From the NCBI GenBank assembly GCA_009917555.1, contig QZDX01000021.1:1-64000 (forward strand): 64,000 bases of DNA. The letters run 5' to 3'. The notes beneath the pieces are model-generated. The model made no database searches. It was not told where the DNA came from and saw only the letters and a program-made list of their open reading frames with translations. This DNA comes from a bacterium 1XD21-13. Lineage in GTDB: Bacteria; Bacillota; Clostridia; Lachnospirales; Lachnospiraceae. This document shows positions 50,034 through 59,113 of this stretch, in pieces (position 1 is the first letter of the stretch; every line of letters starts with the position of its first letter). A program made the position numbers and the translations under genes.

Positions 50034-50199
50034 TTCTATTCATTTTCGGGATATATTTTTAAAAATTTAAAATTTAGACTGCTACAAATACGAGAGCGAT
50101 TTTTAAAAAAAATAGATAATAAATTTTTTGAAAATCAGAGAAAAGTAGCCAGTCTAAGCTATTCGCCAGGAAATTTGAATAAGTAAAATTTTGCGTATA

Positions 50200-50673
50200 T
50201 TACAATTCCCGCCCCATAACAAACTCCTCCTCACTCTCCCTCACAACCTGAAACCCAACCCTCCGGTACATCCTCACCGCATAATTATCTTTCTGAACAG
50301 ACAGCGAGACCCGGGCAAACCCGCGCTCTTTTAACAAGACAAGAATCCCCTCCATCAAGGCGGTCCCAATCCCATGGCCCCGATACTCCTTATAAAGCGA
50401 AATAGCCAGGGAGGGCGTCTCATCATCAAGATGTCCATAATCATCCATAATACGAGCCCACACAGCCCCAATCACCTTATCCTCCATCTCGGCCACAAGC
50501 CCCGCATCCCCTTCCTTATCACCAAAGCCCTCAACATACACTCGCAGCTCCGGCACTGCAGTGATCGTCTTAGGCGGAGCCTTCACACCCTCCGGCACAA
50601 AAATCGCTTCGTATAAAAAATCCTCCAGCAGACCATACTCCTGTCTTCGCATCTCGCGTATCCTATAGTCCAT
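50200..50673 (-). CDS. GNAT-family N-acetyltransferase
   Basis: 157 aa with acetyl-CoA fold marks: DAGLVAEMEDKVIGAVWARI, SLAISLYKEYRGHGIGTALM (the R-G-x-G-x-G/A pyrophosphate loop) and the end VSLSVQKDNYAVRMYRRVGF with 'N-x-x-A-x-x-x-Y-x-x-x-G-F'. Substrate unknown. It is last in the leftward sensor-kinase operon, about 30 bp after the response regulator, though it may be independent. Confidence 0.9.
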   Translation of the reverse strand: MDYRIREMRRQEYGLLEDFLYEAIFVPEGVKAPPKTITAVPELRVYVEGFGDKEGDAGLVAEMEDKVIGAVWARIMDDYGHLDDETPSLAISLYKEYRGHGIGTALMEGILVLLKERGFARVSLSVQKDNYAVRMYRRVGFQVVRESEEEFVMGREL

Positions 50674-50705
50674 AGATAACCGCCCCCATAGAAAGAAAGC
50701 CCTGC

Positions 50706-51068
50706 CTAAGACAGAGCCTCCTCAAACACCTTGAGCAGCTGTTCCAGGTGAAAGGGCTTATCCACAAAGCCTTTTGCACCAATAGCCTTAGCCCTCTCAA
50801 AGGTATCATCATATGCCAGGGATGAGATCATCACAATCCTTGCATCGGGATGCTCCTTCAAAATAATTTCAGAAGCGTCCAGCCCGTCCATTCCCTGCAT
50901 AATAATATCCATAGTCACCAGATCGGGATTGACCTCATCATACTGGGCAATAGCATCCTCGCCGCTTCTACAATATGCCGCAATCTCATAATCCGTATCC
51001 TTTAGAACATCCTCCAATTGAACCCGAACCAGCCGGGAATCGTCTACCACCATAATTCGTTTACTCAT
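50706..51068 (-). CDS. CheY-like response regulator
   Basis: 120 aa, a single receiver domain: IMVVDDSRLVRVQLEDVLKD (acidic pair), PDLVTMDIIMQGMDG with the phosphorylated Asp near residue 54, MISSLAYDD (Thr/Ser position is Ser) and KGFVDKPF with the conserved Lys. It would be phosphorylated by the hybrid kinase or a chemotaxis kinase and dephosphorylated by CheX next to it. AGGGAG upstream. Confidence 0.92.
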   Translation of the reverse strand: MSKRIMVVDDSRLVRVQLEDVLKDTDYEIAAYCRSGEDAIAQYDEVNPDLVTMDIIMQGMDGLDASEIILKEHPDARIVMISSLAYDDTFERAKAIGAKGFVDKPFHLEQLLKVFEEALS

Positions 51069-51071
51069 TTC

Positions 51072-51581
51072 CTATACTCCCTTCTCTAGGCCTTCACCGG
51101 AAACAGCACCGCCCTCGTCGGAGCCGACACAAGGCACATGGTGAATCAACTGTGCACCCCCGCACTGTTCATCGGAATAGGTAAGCACGAATTGTATCTC
51201 ACGTCCCTCAGGCTCATAGCGCCCCCGATAAAAGGTCGGCGGACCAAAATGAGCCGGAACCTGGGTGGCCCGAAACATGGCCCCTGCTATTCTTCCACAG
51301 AGCACATTAAAATATTCCTTGCTGAATTCCTCCAGATCCTCGGAGCTGACCGATTCCTCATGAAAGGAATTGCAGGCCATGCGGTACAGCAGCTTCGTAT
51401 CGGCACAGAGGGTGAGACTGGTGCGAAATCCCCTGTCAAAGGTGATCTGAACCGTACAGAGGTCCTCCCCCGGCGACTGATCTCCCTGATGCAGGCGTAC
51501 GCCTGCGGTGCGCTCCGTCACATCCTGAACTGCCTGATCCAGTATTTGCTCAAGATCTTCCTTTGCCATAGCCGTATTCAT
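51072..51581 (-). CDS. cheX: CheX-like phosphatase
   Basis: 169 aa. The core EEFSKEYFNVLCGRIAGAMF carries the E-x-x-N catalytic pattern of CheX/CheC phosphatases, within an alpha/beta fold (CTVQITFDRGFRTSLTLCAD; EIQFVLTYSDEQCGGAQLIH). It probably removes phosphate from the neighbouring single-domain regulators. GGAGG 9 nt before the ATG. The last 20 residues are Gly/Glu-rich and variable. Confidence 0.82.
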   Translation of the reverse strand: MNTAMAKEDLEQILDQAVQDVTERTAGVRLHQGDQSPGEDLCTVQITFDRGFRTSLTLCADTKLLYRMACNSFHEESVSSEDLEEFSKEYFNVLCGRIAGAMFRATQVPAHFGPPTFYRGRYEPEGREIQFVLTYSDEQCGGAQLIHHVPCVGSDEGGAVSGEGLEKGV

Positions 51582-51599
51582 CTTGACTGCCTCCTTCCA

Positions 51600-52016
51600 T
51601 TACCAGGTTTCCGTATCCGTCTGAGCTTCCGGCTCAAAAACCCGTTGAATCCGTTTCAGCAGATCATCAGAGGAAAAGGGCTTCAGTATGTAATCGCAGA
51701 TTCCCAGCTTGACACTTGCAAGGACAAAGCTCTTATCCTCCACGCCGGTAAGCATAATCACCGGTATATCCGCCCGGTCCTCCATGGCACGTATTTCCCG
51801 GAGGGTGTCAATGCCGTTTTTGGGCGTCATTTGAATATCCAGCAGAATCAGATCCGGCTTTCGCTGGGCCAGATATTTCAGAGCCCGGGCCCCTGAATTG
51901 ACGGTGATCACGTCGTAATCGTTTCGCAGGGTATTGGAAATCCTGGTCAAGATAACTGCGGTATCGTCCACCGCTAAAATACGTTTTCTAGCAGTTCCCT
52001 TTTCTGTTTCACTCAT
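51600..52016 (-). CDS. Response regulator (receiver domain only)
   Basis: 138 aa. KRILAVDDTAVILTRISNTL, KPDLILLDIQMTPKNGIDTL (phosphorylated Asp), IPVIMLTGVEDKSFVLASVK and ICDYILKPFSSDDLLKRIQ. ATG overlaps the stop of the hybrid kinase (ATGA), so it is the likely first target of that kinase. No output domain; it would act by protein contact. Confidence 0.92.
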   Translation of the reverse strand: MSETEKGTARKRILAVDDTAVILTRISNTLRNDYDVITVNSGARALKYLAQRKPDLILLDIQMTPKNGIDTLREIRAMEDRADIPVIMLTGVEDKSFVLASVKLGICDYILKPFSSDDLLKRIQRVFEPEAQTDTETW

Positions 52017-54865
52017 TTGCGTTCTTCCTCCTTTTCAAGTATATCCAGAAGCTGGGCCAATAGCACCTCGCCATTGTCATCCTCATATAATCTTAGCTGT
52101 TCCTGTATCTGCAAAAGGCGTTCCTCCGTATTCCCCGGCAGCTCATGAAGCAGCATAGCCTCCACCCTGTCTGCACATTCCTGGGAACGGAACTGCTTGA
52201 GATCCTCTAAAGCTTCCGCCGTCTGCTTCTTGAGCTCCTGCACTGTCAGGGCGGGAAGCTTTTCCTTATTTTCTTTTTCCTGCCTGCGCCGTCCCAGGAA
52301 TTGCCCGATATTCGTCAAAAGGGTTTCATATTCTGCCATCAGCATCGGAAAATGCTGGGCGATAAATTCTCTGTCCCCCTGCGCGGCGGCATTTTCCTGC
52401 TCACGGGCCAGGGCGGAGACCTCCATAGCGCCAATATTGGCGGAGGCGCTCTTAAGCCCATGAACCTCTATCTGATAACTCAAAATGTCTGTATCCACAA
52501 GCTGGCTTAAGAGCTCGGTCTTGCGTTTGCCGTCCATGCAGTAAAGCTCCAGCAGATCCACAAAGCCCTCCTCGTCACCGGAATAATACTTCATGGCAGC
52601 CTTCATGTCCACTCCGTCGATTTGGAATACATCGGGATTGAGGGGCGTGATTTCCTCCGGGACATCTTCCGTGTTTCTGTACTTTTCCGGTACCCAGTGA
52701 AGGAGAAGCTGATTCAGCTCCTTCCGGTCAAGGGGTTTGGCAATAAAGTCCTGGAACCCGCACCTTAGAAAATGCTCCCGCATTCCCTCCATGGCGTTGG
52801 CAGTTAGGGCAATCATAACAGGGGCGGTGCCATTTTCCCCACAGTCCCTGCGGATAATCTCCGCTGCCTCAATGCCGTCCATGCCGGGCATCATATGATC
52901 CATAAAAATCAGATCGTACCGTGCCTCCCGCACCAGCTCGATAGCCTCCGGCCCGCTGGCCGCCTCCGTCAGATCAAAGGCATAGTTTTTCAGGAAGCCC
53001 CTGGCAACCTTGCGGTTGATCACATTGTCATCCACAATGAGCACCTTGACACCGGGGGCGGTAAAGCTGTCGGTGATTTTCTGCTCTGTCTGAGGAAGCT
53101 CCGGCATCTCCGAAACAGGGCGATGGTCCACAATTTTTTGGGGAATCATAATCGTAACCGTTGTCCCCTTGCCGTAGGTGCTTTTTACTTCAATGGTGCC
53201 GCCCATGAGCTCCACCAGATGCTTTACAATGGCAAGCCCCAGACCGGTGCCCTCGGCGCTTCGGTTCCGCTTGGAATCCACCTGCCGGAAATCCTCGAAG
53301 ATTTTGCTGAGATCTTCCTCACGAATGCCGCAGCCCGTATCCTCCACATAGAAGATCAGAACCTCTTCCTCCGCATTTTTGCCTGGCTTTCCGGTAATAT
53401 AAGCACGTACATACCCTTTGCTGGTAAATTTGATGGCGTTGCTGAGAATATTGAGCAAAATCTGTTTGAGCCTGCCGTCGTCCCCGTTGTAACCGCAGGG
53501 AATCCGCTTGTCACACTCGTACTTCAGGATGAGTCCCCGCTGGGAGGCGGCCATATCCATCATTCCCATGACCTCGTCCGCCATCACCTTTATGTAGTAA
53601 TCCACAGGAACCAGCTCCATTTTTCCGGCTTCTACCTTGGACAGATCCAGGATATCATTGATGATGGCCAGCAGATTCTTTGCGGCGGACTGGACATCCT
53701 TGGCGTGGGCGTAGATCTCCGTGTCCCCGCATTCCTCCATAATAATATCATTCAGACCGATGATGGCATTCATGGGAGTCCGTATCTCGTGGGACATGTT
53801 GGCGAGAAATTCACTTTTGGCAATATTGGCTTTCTCCGCCTGGCGCCGGACACGCTTGATCTCATTGATATAAGCCTTGATGTCCGTCATGTCCAGAATC
53901 AAAATAACACAGCCCTGTATTTTCCCATTTTCATCTATAATATGCTTGCTGTGGCTTTCATAGTGCTGTCCGTTGATGGAAAAGCTCTGAGGAATGTCCT
54001 CGTTCAGCATTTCCTCCCGAAAGTCCTCCACCACCCGGATGTTCTCGCCCAGCTTGTGGGAGGGCAGGTGGGTGAAGATGTTGGCCGCCGCTCTGTTATA
54101 GCTCACCAGGCGGTCGTGGTCGTCCAGGGAAATCACTCCGTCCCCCAGGCTTTCCAGAACCTTTTCCGCCGCCAGATGACGGAAATCATAATTACGCCGA
54201 CTCCAGACTACGATAACTACCATGGACATGGAGATGGCCAGAGTGACCGGCGTGAGATCGAATACCTTTACCAGCTTAAATACATAGGCAGCCAGCATAA
54301 TCACAGGTAGGGTGGAAATTCCAAGAATCGTCCAGTACTGATGGTTTACCTGCCGATCCGAGCGCTCATGAATGGCGTGCACCAATGTGTAGATGCACAG
54401 GGAGTAAGGAATGACGATACGGGTAAACATGAAAAATATGTACAGCGGCCCGTAGGTGATGCTCACATGATAAAATCCGCTGTCATCTGCCAGCCAGCGC
54501 ACCTCCTGGTAGAACAGGCCGTTCCAGTTAAAAAAGACCGTGGGCAGGCTGAAGAAGCTGATGACGCTTAAGACACGCAAAAGCTTTTTAGGAGGAGACA
54601 TATAACAATAAATATAAAGAAACCAGCAGTAACACAGGGGTACAAAGGTGGAGCCCACATTTTCCACAGTCACTGCCGTCACGGCCGCCTCCACCGTAGG
54701 CGCAGTCAGCTCCAGCAGGTAGCCGATATTTTGTACCAGTGTGCCGGACATGATAAGGATCAGAAGCTTCTGCTCCCTGGCGCCCTCTCCGTTCAGCAAA
54801 AGAAGCAGTGCCACAATCGTAAGACATATGCCGAAGCATTCCAATGCAATAACGAAATTAACCAT
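52013..54865 (-). CDS. Hybrid sensor histidine kinase (7TM sensor, PAS, HisKA, HATPase, REC, Hpt)
   Basis: 950 aa. Residues 1-225 hold about seven membrane helices of the histidine-kinase 7TM sensor type. A PAS domain lies near 235-340 (VLESLGDGVISLDDHDRLVS). HisKA has SEFLANMSHEIRTPMNAIIG with the phosphorylated His near 375; HATPase has GYNGDDGRLKQILLNILSNA and AEGTGLGLAIVKHLVE. A receiver follows (VLIVDDNVINRKVARGFL; YDLIFMDHMMPGMDG), then an Hpt domain with EVHGLKSASANIGA. Four genes downstream (REC, CheX, REC, GNAT) share the operon. The ligand is unknown. Confidence 0.95.
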   Translation of the reverse strand: MVNFVIALECFGICLTIVALLLLLNGEGAREQKLLILIMSGTLVQNIGYLLELTAPTVEAAVTAVTVENVGSTFVPLCYCWFLYIYCYMSPPKKLLRVLSVISFFSLPTVFFNWNGLFYQEVRWLADDSGFYHVSITYGPLYIFFMFTRIVIPYSLCIYTLVHAIHERSDRQVNHQYWTILGISTLPVIMLAAYVFKLVKVFDLTPVTLAISMSMVVIVVWSRRNYDFRHLAAEKVLESLGDGVISLDDHDRLVSYNRAAANIFTHLPSHKLGENIRVVEDFREEMLNEDIPQSFSINGQHYESHSKHIIDENGKIQGCVILILDMTDIKAYINEIKRVRRQAEKANIAKSEFLANMSHEIRTPMNAIIGLNDIIMEECGDTEIYAHAKDVQSAAKNLLAIINDILDLSKVEAGKMELVPVDYYIKVMADEVMGMMDMAASQRGLILKYECDKRIPCGYNGDDGRLKQILLNILSNAIKFTSKGYVRAYITGKPGKNAEEEVLIFYVEDTGCGIREEDLSKIFEDFRQVDSKRNRSAEGTGLGLAIVKHLVELMGGTIEVKSTYGKGTTVTIMIPQKIVDHRPVSEMPELPQTEQKITDSFTAPGVKVLIVDDNVINRKVARGFLKNYAFDLTEAASGPEAIELVREARYDLIFMDHMMPGMDGIEAAEIIRRDCGENGTAPVMIALTANAMEGMREHFLRCGFQDFIAKPLDRKELNQLLLHWVPEKYRNTEDVPEEITPLNPDVFQIDGVDMKAAMKYYSGDEEGFVDLLELYCMDGKRKTELLSQLVDTDILSYQIEVHGLKSASANIGAMEVSALAREQENAAAQGDREFIAQHFPMLMAEYETLLTNIGQFLGRRRQEKENKEKLPALTVQELKKQTAEALEDLKQFRSQECADRVEAMLLHELPGNTEERLLQIQEQLRLYEDDNGEVLLAQLLDILEKEEERK

Positions 54866-55022
54866 AATATTTTCCTACACGAGACTTTTATGCTTATTTC
54901 CATGGGAAGTGAGCCGAATGTCGGAAGCCCAGGGCAGACGGCAGACACCGCAGGATCATTTACACTAAAAATACAATATTACAATTTATCTTCTGTGTCA
55001 AGAAATGGCATCAAAAGGAGAC

Positions 55023-55074
55023 TTGACTTTCATAAGTAGATTTCATATAATAGTTATTGACCGAAGGTCAATAA
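55023..55074 (+). promoter_or_regulatory. Promoter and palindromic operator of the TetR gene
   Basis: TTGACT (55023-55028), 17-bp spacer, TATAAT (55046-55051), then the perfect palindrome TTATTGACC-GAA-GGTCAATAA (55054-55074) across the expected start of transcription. The 9-bp arms and placement are typical of TetR autoregulation. Confidence 0.85.
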
Positions 55075-55095
55075 TAACCGGAAAAGGAGAAGGCA

Positions 55096-55755
55096 ATGGC
55101 AAGACCACCAAAAAAATCCCAGGAACAATGGAGGAGCGAGATTATAAAGGCCGCCCAGGAGCTATTTTTGTCAAAGGGGTACGACAATACCTCCATCACT
55201 GATATTATGAACCTTACAGGCGGTGCAAAGGGGATGTTTTACCGCTTTTTTGAGAGCAAGGAGCAGTTGATGCAGGAGCTGGGCAATCAAATGTTCTTTG
55301 AAAACAATCCATTTGAGGCAGTGAAAGACCGTTCCGATCTAAACGGCCTCCAAAAGATACGAGAGCTTCTGGCCCTGAACCAATCCGACAGGGAGCGGGA
55401 GGCCATGAATCAGCAGGCGGTTTCAATCCTTAAGGACCCTCGTATTCTGTCAGCAGCCGTGGAAGCCAATCGAAGAGTGTTGACACCGCTCTGGTTTGAA
55501 CTTTTGGAGGAAGCCAGACAGGACGGATCTATTGAGACGGAATATACCAGAGAGCTGTCGGAGCTTCTGCCCCTTGTGAATTTCTGGCTTCTGCCCTCCG
55601 TATTTCCCGCCTCCCAGGAGGAGATCTGCCGTAAATGCCGTTTTCTTTTAAAGGTGCTCACCACCATGGGACTGCCTCTTATGGACGAGGAGCTGATGGA
55701 CGCCACAGAGAGACGCCTAAAGGAGCTTGCGTCAGAGAACAGGAGGGAGCCATGA
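55096..55755 (+). CDS. TetR-family regulator
   Basis: 219 aa. N-terminal HTH: EIIKAAQELFLSKGYDNTSI then TDIMNLTGGAKGMFYRFFES, the TetR signature. The C-terminal helical ligand domain is of normal length. AAAGGAGAAGGC precedes the ATG. Its stop overlaps the start of the transporter gene (ATGA), so it probably senses the transporter's substrate; that transporter is now broken. Confidence 0.93.
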   Translation: MARPPKKSQEQWRSEIIKAAQELFLSKGYDNTSITDIMNLTGGAKGMFYRFFESKEQLMQELGNQMFFENNPFEAVKDRSDLNGLQKIRELLALNQSDREREAMNQQAVSILKDPRILSAAVEANRRVLTPLWFELLEEARQDGSIETEYTRELSELLPLVNFWLLPSVFPASQEEICRKCRFLLKVLTTMGLPLMDEELMDATERRLKELASENRREP

Positions 55756-56742
55756 AGCAGAGACTCATGACAAGGAACTTTCTGCTCCTGATTCTGGGCC
55801 AGGCAAGCTCCCTGTTCGGCAATTATATTCTGAGACTGGCATTGTCCATGTATGTCCTTGAGGTGACCGGCTCCGCCGCCGTATTTGCAGGAATCCTCTC
55901 TGTGGCAGTTATCCCTACCATCCTGCTGTCACCCTTTGGGGGTATCCTGGCGGATCGGGCAAACCGGCGAAATATTATGGTAGCCCTTGATGCCCTGACC
56001 GGTCTGTCGGTTCTGTGTACGGCATTGCTTCTAAAGGAGAATAACGCAGTTGGAGCCATAGGCATCTTGCTTGTGATACTGTCCATATTGGGCGCATTTG
56101 AAACGCCCACCGTACAGGCATGTGTGCCGCAGATGCTCACCGGCAATGAGATTATCAAGGGAAATGCCCTGATTAATCAGGTGGCTTCCATTTCCTATTT
56201 AATAGCGCCCATGCTGGGAGGAATTCTGTATACCGCCCTTGGCCTGAAGCCCGTTATGCTTGCGAGCATCCTCTGCTTTTTTGTCACCGCATTTCTGGAA
56301 TGTTTTATTAAGCTGGATTACCAAAAGGCTGTATCCGGTGAGAATATAGGGTCTGTGATAAAAAAGGATATTTCAGTCAGCATCCGATTTCTCACAAAAG
56401 AGCAGACGGGCATATTAAAAATGCTGTTTCTGGCGGCCATTTCCCGCTTCTTTGTCATGGGGCTAACCATTGTAGGCCTGCCTTATCTGGTAAGAAATGT
56501 GCTGGGGCTAAGTCCGGGATACTATGGGGCGGCGGAGAGCGCACTGGCCGTGGCTACGATTGCAGGGAGCATTGGGGCAGATTGTGTATGGATTTCTGTT
56601 TGACAGGTTTTGCGATGGGGTTTATCTGATTCTGATTCCCACAGGGATTATCGTGTGCCTGATTGGGCTGCTGTCAAGTGGATTCTTTGGCAGGCTGGAA
56701 AGAGAACAGAGTAAATCGGAAAACGGCTCGTGCACTGTCTGA
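55752..56742 (+). pseudogene. MFS transporter, decayed by internal deletion
   Basis: The first ~280 residues are a normal MFS N-half and the start of the second half: SLFGNYILRLALSMYVLEVT, GGILADRANRRNIMVALDAL (the loop 2-3 motif), IAPMLGGILYTALGLKPVML. Near 56575 the frame changes and stops at 56603. The other frame reads LGQIVYGFLFDRFCDGVYLI and PTGIIVCLIGLLSSGFFGRL to 56742, the usual C-terminal end. About 100 residues (helices 8-11) are missing, so a deletion with frameshift is inferred. The protein cannot be a working transporter. Confidence 0.85.
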
Positions 56743-56762
56743 TTATCCGGCAGATAGCACAC

Positions 56763-56812
56763 CGGACAGGAACGGATTGAGAAAATGGCAGGAGTATAGT
56801 ATAATGAAAAAA
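56763..56812 (+). promoter_or_regulatory. Promoter of the HD-RyR gene (twin of the Wadjet promoter)
   Basis: TTGAGA (56777-56782), 17-bp spacer, TATAAT (56800-56805). The 50 bp from 56763 match 61672-61721, before the Wadjet operon, at 46 positions, including both boxes and the whole spacer except two bases. Confidence 0.8.
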
Positions 56813-56878
56813 CAGAACCCGGGAAGGAAGCTGAAGGCACACGGTCCTTCCGGCATACACAATAAAGGAGAATACACC

Positions 56879-58945
56879 ATGCCATACACCGCATTAAGCC
56901 ATTGCAGTCTTACCTGCGAACCAAAGGATGACTGGGGGACGGATCTTACATCCACCGCCGTCCGTTTCTTGCGCGACACCTGCCAGGACCTGAGATTTTC
57001 CAGGGAAAAGGAGCAGGAGGAGGCAGCCACGGGAATTCTGCAGGGGAGGAGTCTGAGGGCTAATCAGATCCCCTACAATATGGAAAAGGACATTGATCGT
57101 CTCTGCCTGGAAAATGCGGTAAGGCGCTTCGCGGCTTCCGGCGCCGGCAAGGATGCCTTTGACGTATACTTCTGCTATCTGGAAATGTTTGTGGGAGCCT
57201 ATGACAGCTCCCGGAGAATGATAGAGCTTCTGTCCGAATTTGAATCCAACGGAAGCTCCCTTCTGATGAAGCACCGGGACCATTACTCTCATTCCGTCTA
57301 TGTATTTCTCCTGGGCCTGGCCATCTATGAAACCAATGAGAAGTACCAAAGAGCCTACGAGGACTTTTACGGCTTTGAGGATAAAGGAAAGGCGGCCTGT
57401 CATTTCCTGGAGTTTTGGGGGCTTGCCGCCCTGTTTCATGACATTGGATACCCCTTTGAGCTTCCCTATGAGCAGATAGCTTCCTATTTTGAAGTAAATA
57501 AGGAAAAGCGAAAGGGGAAGCCCTTTCTTGCCTATCATAATCTGGAAAATTATATAAAAATAGAGCCTAAAGCAAAGGAAAAGCTGGCTGTGCTATACAA
57601 AGCCTCCGATGTAGAAGGCACTGCCAAGCATGGCGAGCGCTCCGGCCCCTCCTTTGACACCACAGAGGATCTTTTTGCGTGGGAGGTTGCGGATAAGCTG
57701 TCGCCTGTCTATGGGATTACCAGGGAGGGCATCAAGGAGGCTCTCACTGCCAGACCAGTTCATCCGGAGAGCTGCGGAAACTTTATGGATCATGGATATT
57801 TCAGCGCCTCTATTTTATTTAAGAAGCTTTTTGAGGAGATGGACGGCGATATCACAAGGGCCCATGTGGATGCTTTGACGGCCATTTTGTTACATAACAG
57901 TCTGTATAAATTTGATGTGGCCTGCTATAAGAATAAGGAGCTCAACCGTCCGGCCCTCCGAATGGAGCTGCATCCCCTGGCCTATCTACTAATGCTCTGT
58001 GATGAGCTGCAGTGCTGGGACAGAATCTCCTATGGCAGAAATTCCAGGGTGGAGCTGCACCCCATGGACTGCCGCTTTACCTTTCTTCCCGACAGAATTC
58101 AGGCAGCCTACATCTATGACGCGGGGGAAAAAGCCAAGGTAGGCCGGTTTGAGAAGGAATATGCGGCATGGAAGGAAAGAGAGCCAAATCGGGAAAATGC
58201 AAAGGAATACCAGGAATGGAAAGCAAAAAAGCCTGGGCTCAAGGCTTACGCGGGCATGGTTTTTGAAAATGATTTTTTGGAAAATATCAAGGCGATTGTG
58301 GATCTGACCGAGATGGATCTGGAGGTAACCGTAAGGCTTGAAAAGCGGGATAACAGGAAGAAAAAGACCTACCTGTCAAGCAGCAGCTTTGTGAACCTTT
58401 ACAACTTTGCCGTGGCCCTCAATGGGAGATGGCAGAAGATAGGCGAGTGGGAGCAGGCAAAAAAGCAGGATGCGGAGGAGGAATTCTTAAGAGACAATAT
58501 GGAGGGATTTCTGAAAGCCTTTCAGGAATTGTCATTGGAATATAAGCTTTCCAATATCAATCAGGCGAAGGCATTTGCCGGATATCTGGATGAGATTGAC
58601 TGCTTCTACACGGATAAGCCGGTGGACTATGAGATTCTGGAGCATTTTGAGCCGGGGCATGCGGTGAAAATCGGTTTGATGGAGCACAGGCGCTGGTTGG
58701 AGGAGCATATACGGATGGGCTGGAGCTTTGGGGAGAAACTTTCCAAGGATGAGCGGGAGCGAAGACGCATTCACGAGGATATGATTCCGGTGGATCAGAT
58801 CCTGGACGGCGAGATTTCCGATGAGGCGGTAAAGAAAAACTATGATCGGCTGGGCAAGGGCGAGCAGGATAAGGACATTGCGCCCATGGACGCTATGCTG
58901 ACCCTCCTGAAGCTGTTTGAGGGACTACGGATCTATAAATTGTAA
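56879..58945 (+). CDS. HD-domain protein with C-terminal RyR domain
   Basis: 688 aa. HD-type phosphohydrolase features: DHYSHSVYVFLLGLAIYETN (metal His), FWGLAALFHDIGYPFELPYE (the His-Asp pair near residue 186) and VDALTAILLHNSLYKFDVAC. Residues about 385-560 form a second region (MELHPLAYLLMLCDELQCWD). The C-terminal ~85 residues read LMEHRRWLEEHIRMGWSFGE, then the charged stretch to VKKNYDRLGKGEQDKDIAPM, the RyR repeat pattern. RyR domains are found as sensor parts in predicted nucleotide-dependent defence systems; HD domains can cleave such nucleotides. AAAGGAG 10-12 nt upstream of ATG 56879. Confidence 0.75.
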   Translation: MPYTALSHCSLTCEPKDDWGTDLTSTAVRFLRDTCQDLRFSREKEQEEAATGILQGRSLRANQIPYNMEKDIDRLCLENAVRRFAASGAGKDAFDVYFCYLEMFVGAYDSSRRMIELLSEFESNGSSLLMKHRDHYSHSVYVFLLGLAIYETNEKYQRAYEDFYGFEDKGKAACHFLEFWGLAALFHDIGYPFELPYEQIASYFEVNKEKRKGKPFLAYHNLENYIKIEPKAKEKLAVLYKASDVEGTAKHGERSGPSFDTTEDLFAWEVADKLSPVYGITREGIKEALTARPVHPESCGNFMDHGYFSASILFKKLFEEMDGDITRAHVDALTAILLHNSLYKFDVACYKNKELNRPALRMELHPLAYLLMLCDELQCWDRISYGRNSRVELHPMDCRFTFLPDRIQAAYIYDAGEKAKVGRFEKEYAAWKEREPNRENAKEYQEWKAKKPGLKAYAGMVFENDFLENIKAIVDLTEMDLEVTVRLEKRDNRKKKTYLSSSSFVNLYNFAVALNGRWQKIGEWEQAKKQDAEEEFLRDNMEGFLKAFQELSLEYKLSNINQAKAFAGYLDEIDCFYTDKPVDYEILEHFEPGHAVKIGLMEHRRWLEEHIRMGWSFGEKLSKDERERRRIHEDMIPVDQILDGEISDEAVKKNYDRLGKGEQDKDIAPMDAMLTLLKLFEGLRIYKL

Positions 58946-58955
58946 AAAATAGACA

Positions 58956-58993
58956 AAAAGAGGCTTTTGCAAAGTGGCAAAAGTCTCTTTTAT
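58956..58993 (+). terminator. Rho-independent terminator
   Basis: AAAAGAGGCTTTTGC (58956-58970) pairs with GCAAAAGTCTCTTTT (58977-58991) with one G-U pair and ends in a T-run. It closes the HD-RyR transcript before the glgC promoter (TATAAT at 59061-59066). Confidence 0.85.
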
Positions 58994-59113
58994 AGATAAA
59001 AAAGAGTAATTAAGGCATATTTCTATATATAAAATGATACAAAATTTTCTAACTTTGTAGTATAATTGTGTTCAAGAGAGTATTCTCGGAAACAGAAAAA
59101 GGGGGAAACTTAT

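Noticed and set aside
52895-54310. 471-codon plus-strand frame opposite the hybrid kinase gene
   Set aside because: Antisense to a clear multi-domain kinase; no ribosome site or recognisable domain.
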